From Turnera subulata (lineage: Eukaryota; Streptophyta; Magnoliopsida; Malpighiales; Passifloraceae), in contig JAKUCV010006646.1 in NCBI GenBank assembly GCA_028386065.3, positions 58,662 to 122,661 of the forward strand: a stretch of 64,000 nucleotides of DNA, in the 5' to 3' direction. The translations under genes and the position numbers were made by a program. The notes under the pieces are model-generated. The model saw only the letters and a list, made by a program, of their open reading frames with translations, was not told where the DNA came from and made no database searches. Within the stretch, counting starts at the first letter, position 1; every line of letters begins with the position of its first letter. Positions 10,054-22,233 of the stretch are shown piece by piece.

Positions 10054-11830
10054 TGTGTCCCCTCGATATGTATACAACTATACATGCTTGTGGGACACGT
10101 CACTACCTTAGATTAATTATTTGAATTTTAAGCACCAAATAATGATGAGAACTACAAATGGATGCAAAAATAGTTTGTACAAAGAAAAAAAATGTGAAGT
10201 TTAGGTCTAGGAAAAGCTCTCCCAATTTAAGATCAAGGTAAATCACCAAGCCTAGCTAACTAATATTTACAAATTATCATCAAGAGATATGATTATGTGA
10301 ATTCAAACCCTTAATCTAATGGTGTTGACTGAAACTTAACCAACTATGCCTATCATCGACAATCTGTTAGACTTTTAATTCAAAAAAGAAGCTCAATAGT
10401 TTTCTTTTTGAACGAGTTAATGACTTCTGTAACAAGCGAGAATTAATTTGGTTAAATGTCAATGTTTGCATGTATGCAAACGAACTTTCTTTACATGTAT
10501 GTCCGTTTCATATGATGAGAGTTCCAAACCTTTTTTTTTCTTTATCTTTTATCTTGCGAGAGATTTTTTTCTTTTAAATCCAAAACCTTCCGGGAGTTGG
10601 TGGAACTTAGAAGGTATATCCTCTTGTTGAATTTTAATAAGCTAATGTTCCCCAACTAATTTGTGCTTATTTAGGAATTAAAACTAAGTCTCCAGTGATT
10701 CTAATCCACATGACAACCTACTATTTAATAGATGCTTCGATATAAATATGTTTTGGGTCAACTCTTACATAGTTGTCAGCCTAACTCTAGGAAGTCAACT
10801 CAATTATGAGCATCGTGATTAGCCACAATCTACTCCCAATGAAGCTTTTGTTATTACGTTTTAGGAAAAAAAAAAAAAGAAAAAAAGGGCAAAGAAAAGG
10901 TAATCCACAATCTTTATCCGTATGACATGCCGTCTCAAGGAAGGTTCAATTGAGAGTACCTTCGATTCTGAACAACCTGTCGTCGCCTTTTTTGGCATCA
11001 TCACCATCTCGAGGAAGGACAAGCCTGGCCTAGAAATGACTTGCCGCTCTAACGAGGAAGGATTAGAGCTGCCGGACGACGACGTATGCTCTATTTTCCT
11101 AAACGACTAGTTGCCTATTGGACTAATTAAGGCATCCGCAAATTGTTGGGCAGGAGCAACGTGTCGCGCCTGTAGGAGTTCTTTCGAGTGACTTAAAAAG
11201 AGTGATTACTCTTAAATTTTGGATTTAGATAATTAAATCTCGTAGGTTTGTGAAGCCGTAAACATACGATACTAGTTCTCCTACTCGTAGGTTTTCTTGG
11301 TATTCTCAGACGTCACTCGAAAGAGTACTTTAATACTATTGTACCTAAGGGAAGAATTGTAGGGAAAGGTTTACCATACTTCAGATGAGAACTACTTTAT
11401 TATAATCAATAATAATAAATTAAATTATTAACTTTGCTGAGTTTTTTCCTTGTCGGAATTAACTCTCTTGAGTTAGATTAAATACAAAAAAGTCAAACGA
11501 TATAAATCTATTTGCCAAGTTTTATAGTCTAGATCATACAATATGCATCGGAAATTTTTTATTAAAAAAGATAGAAAAATAATATGTTTCTATGGCATGA
11601 ATCAGCCAAATGAATAACATATAAAAAAAAAACCATCACAGGCGCTTCACTAGAATGGAGAAACTCTTGGACTTACTAAACGCCATACATAATTCAGTTT
11701 AAATTCTGGTATGGCAATGAAGCAAAGAGCAACTACCTTAAACACTATACATGAATGTTCAGATTAGACCTGCAGATCACTACTGACAGCAATATAATGT
11801 GATGGAAAATCTAACAGGTTCAAGAAACCT
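10054..11830. other. Intergenic, nothing recognised
   Basis: AT-rich sequence. A short open frame at 10922-11110 (62 codons) is not recognised and has no supporting features. The A-run near 10866-10888 may be the tail of an old retroposon. Confidence 0.35.
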
Positions 11831-12360
11831 AGCGTCGTTAAAATGTTAAGCAGGTGCCTTGGTAGATCCCAGATTGATGAGCAGCAGCTTCTTTGTTTTG
11901 TTTTTTGAAAATTTGGTTGTCAGTAGAAATATAGTATTTACTAGAGATGGTGTTACCCAGCTAGCCAAGCAGGATACAATAAGAAGAGATATCTTTGGAA
12001 AAGCACAACACATTACACCAGTTCTTAGATTATGCATCTAGCATATATAAAAAAAGTTAGATCATGCATCTTTTGGTGGCAAAACACAGATTCTTTTTAG
12101 CTTATTTTTTGTTGGGTTTTCATTTTTTTACATTGCATAAGCACACCTACCATTCTACTCACCATACTTTGGCGTAAGGTTAAATTTGCAGATTCTGATT
12201 AGCACAGACTTTGGCGATTTACACTCTCACCTTGGAAAACAGCTTGATTTGTTGTCAAAGAACAACATCTCTCCATTCTTGGAGTCTGGAGACAAAGCAA
12301 AGAAGCTGCTTTTCAATCTGGGGATCTACCAAGGCTCCTGCTTAACATTTTAACGACGCT
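11831..12360. repeat. Inverted duplication (about 65 bp arms, 400 bp apart) carrying a gene fragment
   Basis: The left arm starts AGCGTCGTTAAAATGTTAAG at 11831 and runs to about 11897. Its reverse complement lies at about 12296-12360. Differences include GTGCC against GAGCC and a small indel near the AGATTGA block. On the plus strand the right arm lies in a protein-like open segment, about 12200-12352, reading LGKQLDLLSKNNISPFLESG and on, closed by TAA and preceded by an acceptor-like TTTGCAG at 12191. The protein is not recognised. It may be the last exon of a fragmented gene that was partly copied in inverted orientation. Confidence 0.5.
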
Positions 12361-12625
12361 ATAGGCGGTGGAGTAGTGTAAATCAAAAACAAGGCACCTG
12401 CTGCTAGTATACCAGAAAAAGCACTTGTACCTATTTCAGTTCTTCAACACTTGTGACAGAAAAGACCAATTTATTAGAGAAGGTCATGTTGAGATATTCT
12501 AGTATACCAGAAAAGCACTTGTAACTATTTCAGTTCTTCAACAACAGACCAAAGCGCAACACTATCAAAGTGAGACAAAGACAGGAAATAGAGGATGAAG
12601 AAAAAGAACAGCAAACTTAACTAAT

Positions 12626-12955
12626 TCAGCCCAAAAGAGCTTGTGATACGGGTCTTTTGCCAAAATGCAGAAGATTAGCAGCCCCTGAAATCCTCTTGAA
12701 AAAGAAGGCATTACCATTATTAAGCTGCACCAAACGTCCAGCAAAACTAAGCATCATCCCAACGTAAGCATCTCTATATCTCCTCAAGGCCTTGACAGCA
12801 GACTTCTTCTTAGGCTGCAGCTTCAGGATCACCCTAATCTTTGGCAGCTTCCAATGACTCAATCTCACATTTCTTTCATAGTTAAGCCTCTGATACCGTC
12901 TCCTCCCCTTCGATCTCTTCACACCCGATCGAAATGATAGATTCACCATCTCCAT
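12626..12955 (-). CDS. Small basic plant protein, 109 aa, unknown function
   Basis: A single-exon minus-strand frame. I start at the ATG at 12955, because the longer frame begins with TTG. The protein is very basic: an N-terminal block GVKRSKGRRRYQRLNYERN is followed by SHWKLPKIRVILKLQPKKKS. A conserved-looking C-terminal segment follows (RYRDAYVGMMLSFAGRLVQL, then NNGNAFFFKR). From general knowledge, plants encode many short intronless proteins with an RRYQRL-like start and a central RxRDAYVxMM segment, with no assigned function, and this fits that type. It has no signal peptide and no clear membrane span. The basic composition would allow nuclear or organelle localisation, but nothing decides it. 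Its neighbour is the lipid phosphate phosphatase gene on the same strand, upstream. Confidence 0.6.
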   Translation of the reverse strand: MEMVNLSFRSGVKRSKGRRRYQRLNYERNVRLSHWKLPKIRVILKLQPKKKSAVKALRRYRDAYVGMMLSFAGRLVQLNNGNAFFFKRISGAANLLHFGKRPVSQALLG

Positions 12956-12964
12956 ACTGATCAA

Positions 12965-13942
12965 AGAAAGAACACAGCTACATGACCAAAACCAAAATGT
13001 AGGGAACTGAAAGGTTGCTTGATGCCTAGAGAGGAAAATAGGTGAATGGCCATAAAAGGAGCAGGTATATGCTGCACATATAAGTGTTCACTTTACTTGA
13101 ATGAAAAAGATTGGTGAAACAGTAAAGATGGATGGCTGGGACAATAAGATAAACTACCAGAGTCAAGAAATCCTCAATTGGCCTTGCATTGGCCAACTGT
13201 TACTGGGGCGGTTGGGCAGGTAGGAAAATGGTTGAGTATTATTATGAAAAAGTGGTCACAGTCAATAAATGTTTGCCTTCACTGCTGGGCAAACCATTAT
13301 CCCAGTCAGGAAAAAATAATTGAATAAGCCGTACTTGCTATGGATAATGGATGTCATGAGCTGTGCGCATATCATTCATTGAAAATTGATAACAGTAGCT
13401 GAATGTTGTTCCTTGGTCTGTAAGCTGAGTATTTGCATAGCTTTCTATTACCATTATCAATATTTATTAGGTGCTAATCAATCTGTCTCCACTAAAAATA
13501 ATACCTGACTAGTGGAGATCAGCTACTTGAATTACTCCCCCCATCCAGCTTCTAGCGTTAAATCTTTTAGTAAACATACATGCAAAGATTAACCTGTTAG
13601 TGATAACTTTCCAGATTCAATTGACAGATAAATCAGAACGAGAAAAAATGGGAAAGGGCAGATGCAAAATGTGTATGAATATGCCTCCCTGCCACTAATT
13701 CACTTTTTTTTTTCTTTATTTCAAAAAGATGCTTCTAGTTAAACTCAACTATCTTACACCCTTTTCTAATGAGTAATGTTGTATACACCGGACAAATTGT
13801 ACACAGACCGGTGACATTATACGTTAAATGGCTCCGTTATTATCACTTTATGAACTATATCACTTAAATAATTCAGGCAGTATAAATTTTCGGTACACAA
13901 TTCATGTGAGCATTTCCCTTTTCTAATTGTAGCTTGTGCACT
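12965..13942. other. Intergenic, 3' flank of the phosphatase gene
   Basis: No gene recognised. A T-run lies near 13704-13720. The right end should hold the phosphatase 3' UTR. Confidence 0.4.
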
Positions 13943-15688
13943 TTATTCTGGATTTTCTCTTGCGTTCTCAGATGTCATGGGCGCACTTTCGATGTCTGGC
14001 CGTCTTGCTAAGCTATAAGAATCATCATAGCTTGAAGCTGCTGGACGGTTCCTTTCTGCCAACATTCTGAAGAAATCATGCGGTGCCCATCCTGCAATGT
14101 AAAATGGGGTACAGATACATTACAGCAGAAAAAGGATTCAAAGAATAAATCCCAACATTCTTTTTGGGTTTCGTTAGTAGTAGTGTAATACAAGAAATTC
14201 ATAGAAATGACATTTCAAGTTATAAAACACAGATGTAACTGGTGGGAGGTAGCGGGTGTCACTAGGCTTTATCGTAATGATCATTGACTAATGAAAGCAG
14301 GCATACCTTCTTTCTCACTTGGAAAAGGAAAAGACTGCAAGTAACAAAATGCAGCAACTGTAGTTCCTGCATTGACAAATGGTAGATATTTTCACATCAG
14401 CGAAACAACCTACAAAACATATATTTCCATTTTCTTCAGAAAACAAAATCGAAATTGATATCATTGAAAGCACAAACCTATAAGTGCTCCAGCAAAAACA
14501 TCTGTCCAATGATGCCAGTAGTCATCTACACGAGAAATTCCAATAAAAACAGCCAAAAGAATAGGAATAACTACAAGGCAGAGTTTAGCAATGTGCCCCC
14601 TGCGATCAAATGCTCTAATTTTCCCCGACAGATACCATGCAAGGTATGTAAGACCTGCAAACGACCCTGCACAAAAAATCTGATGATGTTAGACCATAAT
14701 TCCGCCCCGAAAATGCATAGAATCTAATTATACCATCCGAATACACAAACACAACCTAAAATAAACCGAAGATATAAAAACTTGGAAACATGCATGCATG
14801 TCCCAACCTAAGGCCAATTGCAGGCAGATATGATAATAATCAATCCCAAAATAATGCTTACTTACATGAAGTATGCCCACTTGGAAAACTTTTGTATCCT
14901 TCCTTTATAATCTTGGCATCTCCATGACAAATAACACCCATAGTAATAGCATCAAAGACCTGGAAATGCAATGAAGAACACAAGGGAAAAATAGCAAACA
15001 TTAGATAGAAAGAAGTTGAGGATACTATTTACTCCACATTTACAATTCTATGTGAAGAAAATGACCCTGCCATACCCCTTTTCCGTCAGGAAAACACCGC
15101 CAGAAGAAGTTGGGTCGTGGACGACCAACAGCATCCTTGATAGAATCCGTTATAACTCCGGTTAACAGAACAGAATATAAGAGCCCTGAGATTGCATAAT
15201 GTGACAATTAATATGCAATATAGCATGAATGGTTTGCAGCAAATAACTTTTTCACAAAAATTAATGAAGTACATGAGGATTACCCAGTACGGCATGGTGC
15301 AAATCATAAATATCCTTTCGATAGTAGTAGTACACAGAAAATACAACTAAGGGCAAGACTCCTGCAAAAAACTGTCATAAAAGGAGTTAGTGGCGTCTAT
15401 TTCTCTGAAGAATATTGTGGAGAAACAAGATCATTCACAGATAGTGCATGAATTCAAGACCAAACTACATACAGGAACAGCCCAAAATGGTATGGTGTCA
15501 TGCTTGAACGGGTATCTTAAATCTGTCATCATGTCTTTCGACACGAAACGGTGAAAAGGCTCTATGTAGTTCAAGAAGCCATCTATTGCTATCAGAAGTA
15601 GAAGAATTAGCCAGTCCTGCAAATGCACTCTTGCCACCTTTGCCCCATGAGATCTAATAGTATGAGCTCCCAGTGTTATGCCTTCCAT
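13943..15688 (-). CDS. LPP: Lipid phosphate phosphatase (PAP2 family, type 2 phosphatidate phosphatase)
   Basis: Seven coding exons on the minus strand close to 301 aa: 15473-15688, 15284-15371, 15076-15185, 14866-14959, 14478-14666, 14307-14366 and 13943-14091. The start matches plant LPP proteins ([20 protein letters not shown], then a hydrophobic helix). All three PAP2 catalytic motifs are present: KDAVGRPRP at 118-126 (KxxxxxxRP), PSGH at 164-167, and [12 protein letters not shown] at 214-225 with His221 and Asp225. About six membrane helices are expected. The enzyme dephosphorylates phosphatidic acid and related lipid phosphates at membranes, shaping lipid signalling. The segment before PSGH reads KEGYKSF, where relatives I recall have EGHKSF. 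The first coding exon has 5' UTR back to an acceptor at 15697, so at least one upstream exon exists. A possible N-terminal extension of 18 residues is listed separately. Confidence 0.92.
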
Positions 15689-15696
15689 TTTGCAAC

Positions 15697-17387
15697 TCTA
15701 CAAGAAAAGGCAATTATAACAAAATTTCGCCCGGCAACAAAGGTGTTCCATTAGTTTGAAACAGAAATAAGAACATGTCAAGCATTAAATGGCTGCATCA
15801 GCAGATTAGCCTTTTTTTTTCAAATATAATTAAACAGCATGTAATCCGCGAAGCTTCTGTTAAGGTAAAAGTTACAAATAAATCACCCTAACAAACAAAT
15901 CCGAGAGCCCTATTCCCAATTAGAGGCATCTGTATAAGGTTTCTAATTAATGCTTCTTATCTGGCAACGGAATATACACTACTGTCTTACTATATAGGTC
16001 AACATCTTTAAAGAGATGGGAATATAACAAAATTGCCAAGCTTGATCTACAACTATCAGATTTCGAGATGTAGACATATTCGAGATAAAAGATTAAACAA
16101 TTCAGAAATTTGGTTTCCTGGTGGTGTTGACACTGGCTGAATACCATAATCAAACTCCCACATTAGCATAACAGAAAGAGTCATGCTGATGATTAACAAT
16201 TAAAGCCAGGTGAAGCCATCATTCTTTTTCCATGTGAAGCTGCTTGGTGATCATTTAATGTTACGATACAATAAACTAAAGTAAAACCTGAACGCATATA
16301 TACTAGGAAGTCCAACTTCCATCTCAGAAACAAAGCTCTGCGGGAATTGTGCCTCCAAAGATCAAGATTTAATCATTTTCTAATGCTCCTGATCTAACAC
16401 AAAACCAAGGAGCCAGATTCCAGTTGTTCGACATTGCAAATACACTTGTTTCATTTGATGATAAAGCAATGAGCATCATTAAGGGCACATGGCAGAATAG
16501 GTATCAAATAAGGACAAAACTGAATAGTGAAGCAAGCAGAAGAATACAGAGTTGACATTAACGAATAATGCTGCATAAGTTGCCTCCCTGTGAAGTGTGA
16601 TCTAGGTTGGTTAAGAATCATGGTTTAGAACTTATAAAGAGCTAACAGAACAAAGCCTAATGGCATTCTAGGTTTCCACAATTTCTTTTTTATCTTCTTT
16701 CATGAGAAGCAACATTAATACCTTGCCATCTTTTCCCTAATTACATCGTTAGTATTAGAACCCTAATCAACTTATCTCAAAAATCCAACTTGCAGCATAA
16801 GTACCAATAGCCAAACCCAGAATTCCAGTGTTCCAAAATATGCAAGGAGAGTGAAACCATCCAATATCGAAGATAAGTTTTTATCATCACATCCAAGAAC
16901 ATATATAACCCAAGAAAGGATTTGGACCGACATTTGGAGCCTTTAGATTCAAAAGTGACAAATCAACAAAACCTAGATACCATATTGGGTCAATTAATTA
17001 ACTCAAAACCAGAAAAAAAAAAAAAAACATCAATGCAGTTAAGGATAAAAAATACAAATTGACAACAACTTCACTAGCTACAATTAACTAGGTTTACCTC
17101 AAACTGACGGAGTCTGAATCAAAATTAATCAAAGCATTTGATCTCTATAAAATGTCCCCTTCAGACAAAAAGACGAGCCCCACACAGGAAATTAGAACCC
17201 GTCCCTTTGTGCCTTTGTGGAAGGGGAGAGACACTACACCAGCGAGATTATTGAATAATCCCACAAACTAACTTCCAATGGCCCAAAAATGAGTATATAT
17301 ATATAAAAGATACGCAAGGAGGAGAAAAAAAAAAAAACAGACCTTCCCTTTTCTCTTGATATATCGAAGCTCCTGCTGATGCCACAT
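15697..17387 (-). other. LPP: 5' intron and possible alternative first coding exon of the phosphatase gene
   Basis: A minus-strand exon at 17343-17387 would start with ATG at 17387 and encode MWHQQELRYIKRKGK, ending at a donor AAG|GTCTGT. Joined to the acceptor at 15697 it stays in frame through Ser-Cys-Lys into the normal start, adding 18 residues. Some plant LPPs, such as LPP1, are known to have longer N-termini. The donor is not of the strong GTAAG type, so this could equally be a 5' UTR exon or chance. The 1.6 kb between is AT-rich with no other gene seen. Confidence 0.3.
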
Positions 17388-19408
17388 TTTTCTTATGTAT
17401 ATGAACACAAACACAAGATAACTACCGATAACGGTTGTGATTAGAATTCGAAAACAGCTTTCTAATATATCGGGGGCGGATATAATGTTTAGGCAGTTGG
17501 TTTAAACAAATGTCCGCTAATTAACCATTGACAACAACAACAACTTAATTCCTACCCAAAATTAAGCAACATTTCGGTGATATCACATGATGTTTGTCCC
17601 CAACTTATTAATGAAGTATTGATATTCCATTGTCTGCACGGAGTTTGTTACCTGTAACTTCATTAGACATGCAAAGTTTTTTTTTTTCAAATCCATAAAG
17701 ATAATTAATCTTTTTAAACCAAATAAAGATTATTAATCTTGATAGACGCATCAAATTACATTAAGATCAAGGTGAGGTGAATTATTTGAGTAATAATTGA
17801 TGTTCTTATATCACAATTAAAAGAAAAATGCTGCAATGCTATTTCTGACTATGAGAGATCTGGATCTAGAAGCCTTAGGAAACTAAATTTTGTTTGACTT
17901 CATGGTTACAAAAATAGGTTCTTATTTTTTTTTTATTCTCCATCCGGTATCTGAAACTTTGCCCCGACTAATCCGGATTTGACTTAGGTAACAGTTTCTT
18001 TGAGTCCTCACTATTGATGCAATCTCGGCCCAATCCAGTAAGGCCCAAAGAAAAACCTTTAATGTTTGCAATTTATTTTATGTACTATTTAGTTATTTTT
18101 ATAGGATTATAGCAAATGTTATGAGCTGTAGCCTGTATGTATATTGGGGGTGCCGACCTCTACCGACATTGAATGCCAGAGAGTTGGATTGGTTTAGGGC
18201 AATATTGAAGCCTTACATTCTTTCCACTAGATTTGTTTCCACTGCATCTGTACGCCATTTTTAAAATTCTCGAGACATCGAATTTTGAGTATCTTATATT
18301 ACATATTACAAAAAGTTGTGAATTCCCATGCCCAACATGTGACACCCAGGTAAATTTGATGAACATTAATTTATATCCTAAAACCCTATCAAAAATAACA
18401 AAGCTAGCTCTCTGGAATATACTATTTGTTATATTTCCTCCATTAAAGAAAATTCAATAAACATTTCATAGTCTCGTTTTTTTTTTCCATTATTTTGGGT
18501 ATAATTAAAACTTTCGCACTAATTCATTTCAAAAGAAAAGGATATCTTCTTCTTCTTCTTCTTTAGAAAGTAAAAGGAATGGATATACTGCATTTTCATG
18601 AAAATGAGTAAATAAATACCATTGGATACTGGATATTACTGGATATATTAATTAAAAACTAGGACTATACCACATTGGGCGCCGAATCTGGTGTCTCGGG
18701 TTCTACTTTTTTCTTACAGAATCCTCGTATCTGAAGGGAGATGAGAAGACTAAAAGATTTTTAGAACTTTGGATTGCTTTTTCAATCCGCCACTTATTTA
18801 GCGTTATATTCACGCTCACCTATGCTATACTACTAGTAGTACTGTAATACTAGTAATGTATAGTATTATCAAGTGTCATAAAGTTCAGGTGGACACAGTA
18901 GTTTATTGCTTTTAATTTTTTTCTTTTGATAAACAATGCATAGTCTATTGCTTGGGACTTCACGATTCATACATACTATCTGCATAATCCGTAACAATGC
19001 ACCTAGTAAACTGTTGTCTAAGTTAGATCATCTATCTTTTAATCGAAAAACCCAGTTGAATTTTTCTTTTTTTAAGCTTACTTGCACCACACAAAGAGTA
19101 TTATCCCCCCATCTTAGTGAATACTAGTCTTTGGAGTTTGGATATGCTATCACTTGACGGCCGGTTTATGATCATGCTTGAGTTGAAAGAAAATGACGAG
19201 TGACTGTAACTTTGAGAGAGATCAGTGAGATCGATGAACCAGACATGCTTTGCATTTTTTCCTCTTGAACTTCAAAGTCTGCATAAACGAACAAGATTTT
19301 TGTTCAAGTTAATTACCATGGGGATGACGACGACACAGTTTTAACCCTATAAAGTGCAGAGTTGCCTTGGTCAACAAATAAAAATAATACCACCAAGGTA
19401 ATTAAGTC
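17388..19408. other. Intergenic, phosphatase promoter side, with a SINE-like fragment
   Basis: The left part should contain the phosphatase promoter. A segment at 17924-18000 (T-run, CCATCCGGTATCTGAAACTT, CCCCGACTAATCCGGATTTG) resembles the SINE-like sequence at 45290-45450. A (TTC)n microsatellite sits at 18549-18563. Nothing else recognised. Confidence 0.4.
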
Positions 19409-19699
19409 ACTACAAGAAATTTGTCATTTGGAGATGCAAATTTTTGTCTCCAATAAGTGATTTTTCGTCACCAAAGAAAATAGGATACGCTTTTTTTTTG
19501 TCACACGACTCGTCCCTAAATCCTCGTCGCTAAAAGGTTTAGGGACGAAACCAAGGATTTCGTACCCAAAAATTATCCCTTTTACATACGAAAATTTTTA
19601 GTGTCCCTAAAAAAATTATTTAGGGACGCAAAAATCCGTCTCTCATGGCCTACTTTATTTGTCACTAAACACTATTTTCGTCACAATTTCTCTAATATG

Positions 19700-20230
19700 A
19701 TAAGTCAAATTTTTGCTTTTTGGGGACAAATTATTGCACATCACAAAAATTTCTGAACTTTGGTGATAACGGATTTCGTCACGCATTACAACTCATTATA
19801 TGTCACCTAATTATTCAATTCGTCCCCTAATTGTTAAAGGAATCAATTCTTAGGCGACGAATTATGTTCATCACCAAATCTTTTGAATTTTTGTGATGGA
19901 AAATTTCGTCACCTATCATTAACATTTATTAGTCACCTAATTGCTCAATTCGTCCCCTAATTGTTGAAGGAAAAGAATTCTTAGGAGACGAATTTTGTTC
20001 ATCACCAAATTTCTATGAATTTTATGATGAAAATATTCGTCATGCATGATTAATTTTTATGTGTCATTAAATTATTACTTTCGTCCCCTAAATGTTGATG
20101 GAGTCAGTCAATAGATGACGAATTCTTGTTCATTCGTATTGTCTACGAACTTTTATGATGAAAACATTTCGTCACGTATTGTTAACATTCATTTGTCACC
20201 AACTTATTAGTGTCATTCCCTAATTGTTTG
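19700..20230 (+). repeat. Left subterminal tandem array, about 131-bp units x 4
   Basis: The landmark TTCGTC follows an ATGATG/GTGATG-like block at about 19775, 19905, 20036 and 20168, giving spacings of 130, 131 and 132 bp. Units share TTCGTCACNNAT, TTAACATTTAT, GTCACC, TCGTCCCCTAATTGTT, GACGAATT and TTCATCACCAAA. Units have diverged by substitutions. Subterminal arrays of this kind are the transposase-binding regions of CACTA elements. Confidence 0.7.
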
Positions 20231-20648
20231 AAGAAAATACGCCATTTGAGACGAAAAACTTTGTCCTGAATGGTGCTTAGATTTCATCACCAAAGTTCCA
20301 AGAGAATAAAAATATCGTGTAGAATTTCTACATTAGAACATTTAAAGCTCTCGACAAAAATCATAACATATGAAAGTTTTTGTGTTTCAGTGGACTCCTT
20401 TGTATTTCTATTGCCGCTTTTTTGTTCAACATTGAAGCTGCTGGGATTGGAAGCCAAAGTGTTCCTGACAAGAGAAGATAAAAAATTTCATATTAGTTCT
20501 ATCCTAATTCTAGGATTACAATAACAAATCGAATAGAAACATTACTAGTCATAAGACATATTATTACACTTAAAATGAATTTTACCTAAATTATTAGGAT
20601 TGATGCAGATCCATATAGAGAAGTGATAGCTTAGCCAGCCATTCCTGC

Positions 20649-20800
20649 AAAATAAAGAATAAGAACAAGAGTTTTAAGAGAGAAATACAACAATGGAAGA
20701 AAGAGGGAGAAGGAGAGGAAGAGGAAATAAAGAATAAGAACAAGAGTTTTAAGAGAGAAATACAACAATGGAAGAAAGAGAGAGAAGGAGAAGAAGAGGT
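20649..20800 (+). repeat. 75-bp tandem duplication
   Basis: The segment starting AATAAAGAATAAGAACAAGA at 20651 recurs at 20726 with almost no change. Both copies contain ACAACAATGGAAGAAAGAG and a purine-rich GAGAAGGAGA tail. It lies inside the CACTA element and is likely a local slippage or unequal-exchange product. Confidence 0.75.
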
Positions 20801-21299
20801 GGCGGCTAACGTAATAGTGGACTAGAGTCAGTTTAGGGTTTTAATAGTAGAACTTCCTATTTGTCTTGGAAATCTTTTAATGTAATCACACTATTCGCGG
20901 CAAGAGTTAAATTATTTCCTTTTTTTTTACTTCCTAGGTTAATTTTGATAGGCTTAACACGGGTGTCATTATAATTTAATTACTCAAAATGACCAATTGC
21001 AATTATCTGGATTTAAATGCTTAGATTTCTTTTAAAAAAATAAAAAAAACTGATACGCACTTAACAGTGGAACCATTGTCCTTTATAATTGCCACTAAAT
21101 TAATTAACTAGACAACTTATATTTCATTTCACCCTAAAACACATTAAATATATTTTACATCAACTATTTATATTTAACTTTTTCTAAAGATGGTTTCGTT
21201 CTTATATATGAGAATATCTGGATAAAAATGAAAAATTACTGAAATAAATAATTACCATTTTATAAATTAAAAAAGAAAATGAATAATAAAGACCAAATA

Positions 21300-22183
21300 T
21301 CTATATATATACTATATATAAAAGCACAAACTCACAAAAACAGGGCACCGAAATTGAAAGACAGAAATACCCCTACTTTGTATAGAATATTATCATAATA
21401 GTCCTCTATAATAATGACACATCATACACTAATGAATGATATGTAGTCTCGTACAATAATTTTTTTTTGTATAGAATTTCATCATAATAGTCCTCTATAA
21501 TATTCCTCTATAACTGTGCAAAATTAATCTAAATAATTATATAGAAGAGCATTGAAAAAACTATGAAGAAGAAAATTAGAATACTCAAAAACGAAGAATA
21601 ATGATAAAGATACTTATTATCAACAACGTAATGACTAAATATTGTAAAATATAATTATATAAAAATATAAAAAATCTATATAAAAAGAACAACGTACCGT
21701 AGTAGAACGAAATTGAAACCATATTAACCGATTTTAATATGTAATAATTTCATAGAGATGCACAACTTCCTATCACGAGGGATACTCAACTTGTAAAAAT
21801 CATGTAAACCATACATGATTACCAATTAAAACCATATTAAGCGATTCTAATATGTAATAATTTCAGACTAAGAGCATAATACAAAGAGCGAAGTTCTCGC
21901 AAAATAGTAAATTTATTTTTTAATATAATAACCTTTTAAAATAAAAAATATAGTAAGACATTGAATATTAAAGTAAATGCCAAATTTATATAAAAAATAA
22001 ATATTAGAAATCAAAGAAGTTAATACAAGTGAATAAAAAAATTAAAGAGTAAATATAAATAGAAATAATTAATATAAATGATGAACTCATAGAAAAACAA
22101 TTCAAACAATATAAATCCTTATGTGATGGTAATTTTAAATAATTAATAATATATCATGTGCATCGCACATGTGCAAAACCTAG
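21300..22183 (+). mobile_element. Non-autonomous Helitron, 884 bp, plus orientation
   Basis: The 5' end reads TCTATATATATACTATATAT, placed between A (21299) and T. The 3' end is CTAG at 22180-22183 followed by T, fitting the A|T target of Helitrons. A 7-bp stem with a 3-base loop (CATGTGC-ATC-GCACATG, 22155-22171) ends 8 bases before CTAG. There is no target duplication or inverted repeat, as expected. It holds no Rep-helicase coding sequence and is very AT-rich. Confidence 0.8.
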
Positions 22184-22233
22184 TAATCTCTTAAAAAATG
22201 GACAATTTTTTTCTTGTTAATGATTTAAAGTAA

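Noticed and set aside
11846..12037. 63-aa minus-strand open frame in the left arm of the inverted duplication
   Set aside because: Its end simply mirrors the right-arm fragment. The remainder shows no protein character, so it is covered by the repeat entry.
19700..20230. Could the 131-bp array be a CRISPR or satellite array?
   Set aside because: Units are diverged, lack constant-repeat and unique-spacer structure, and sit next to a CACTA terminus. A subterminal array explains them.
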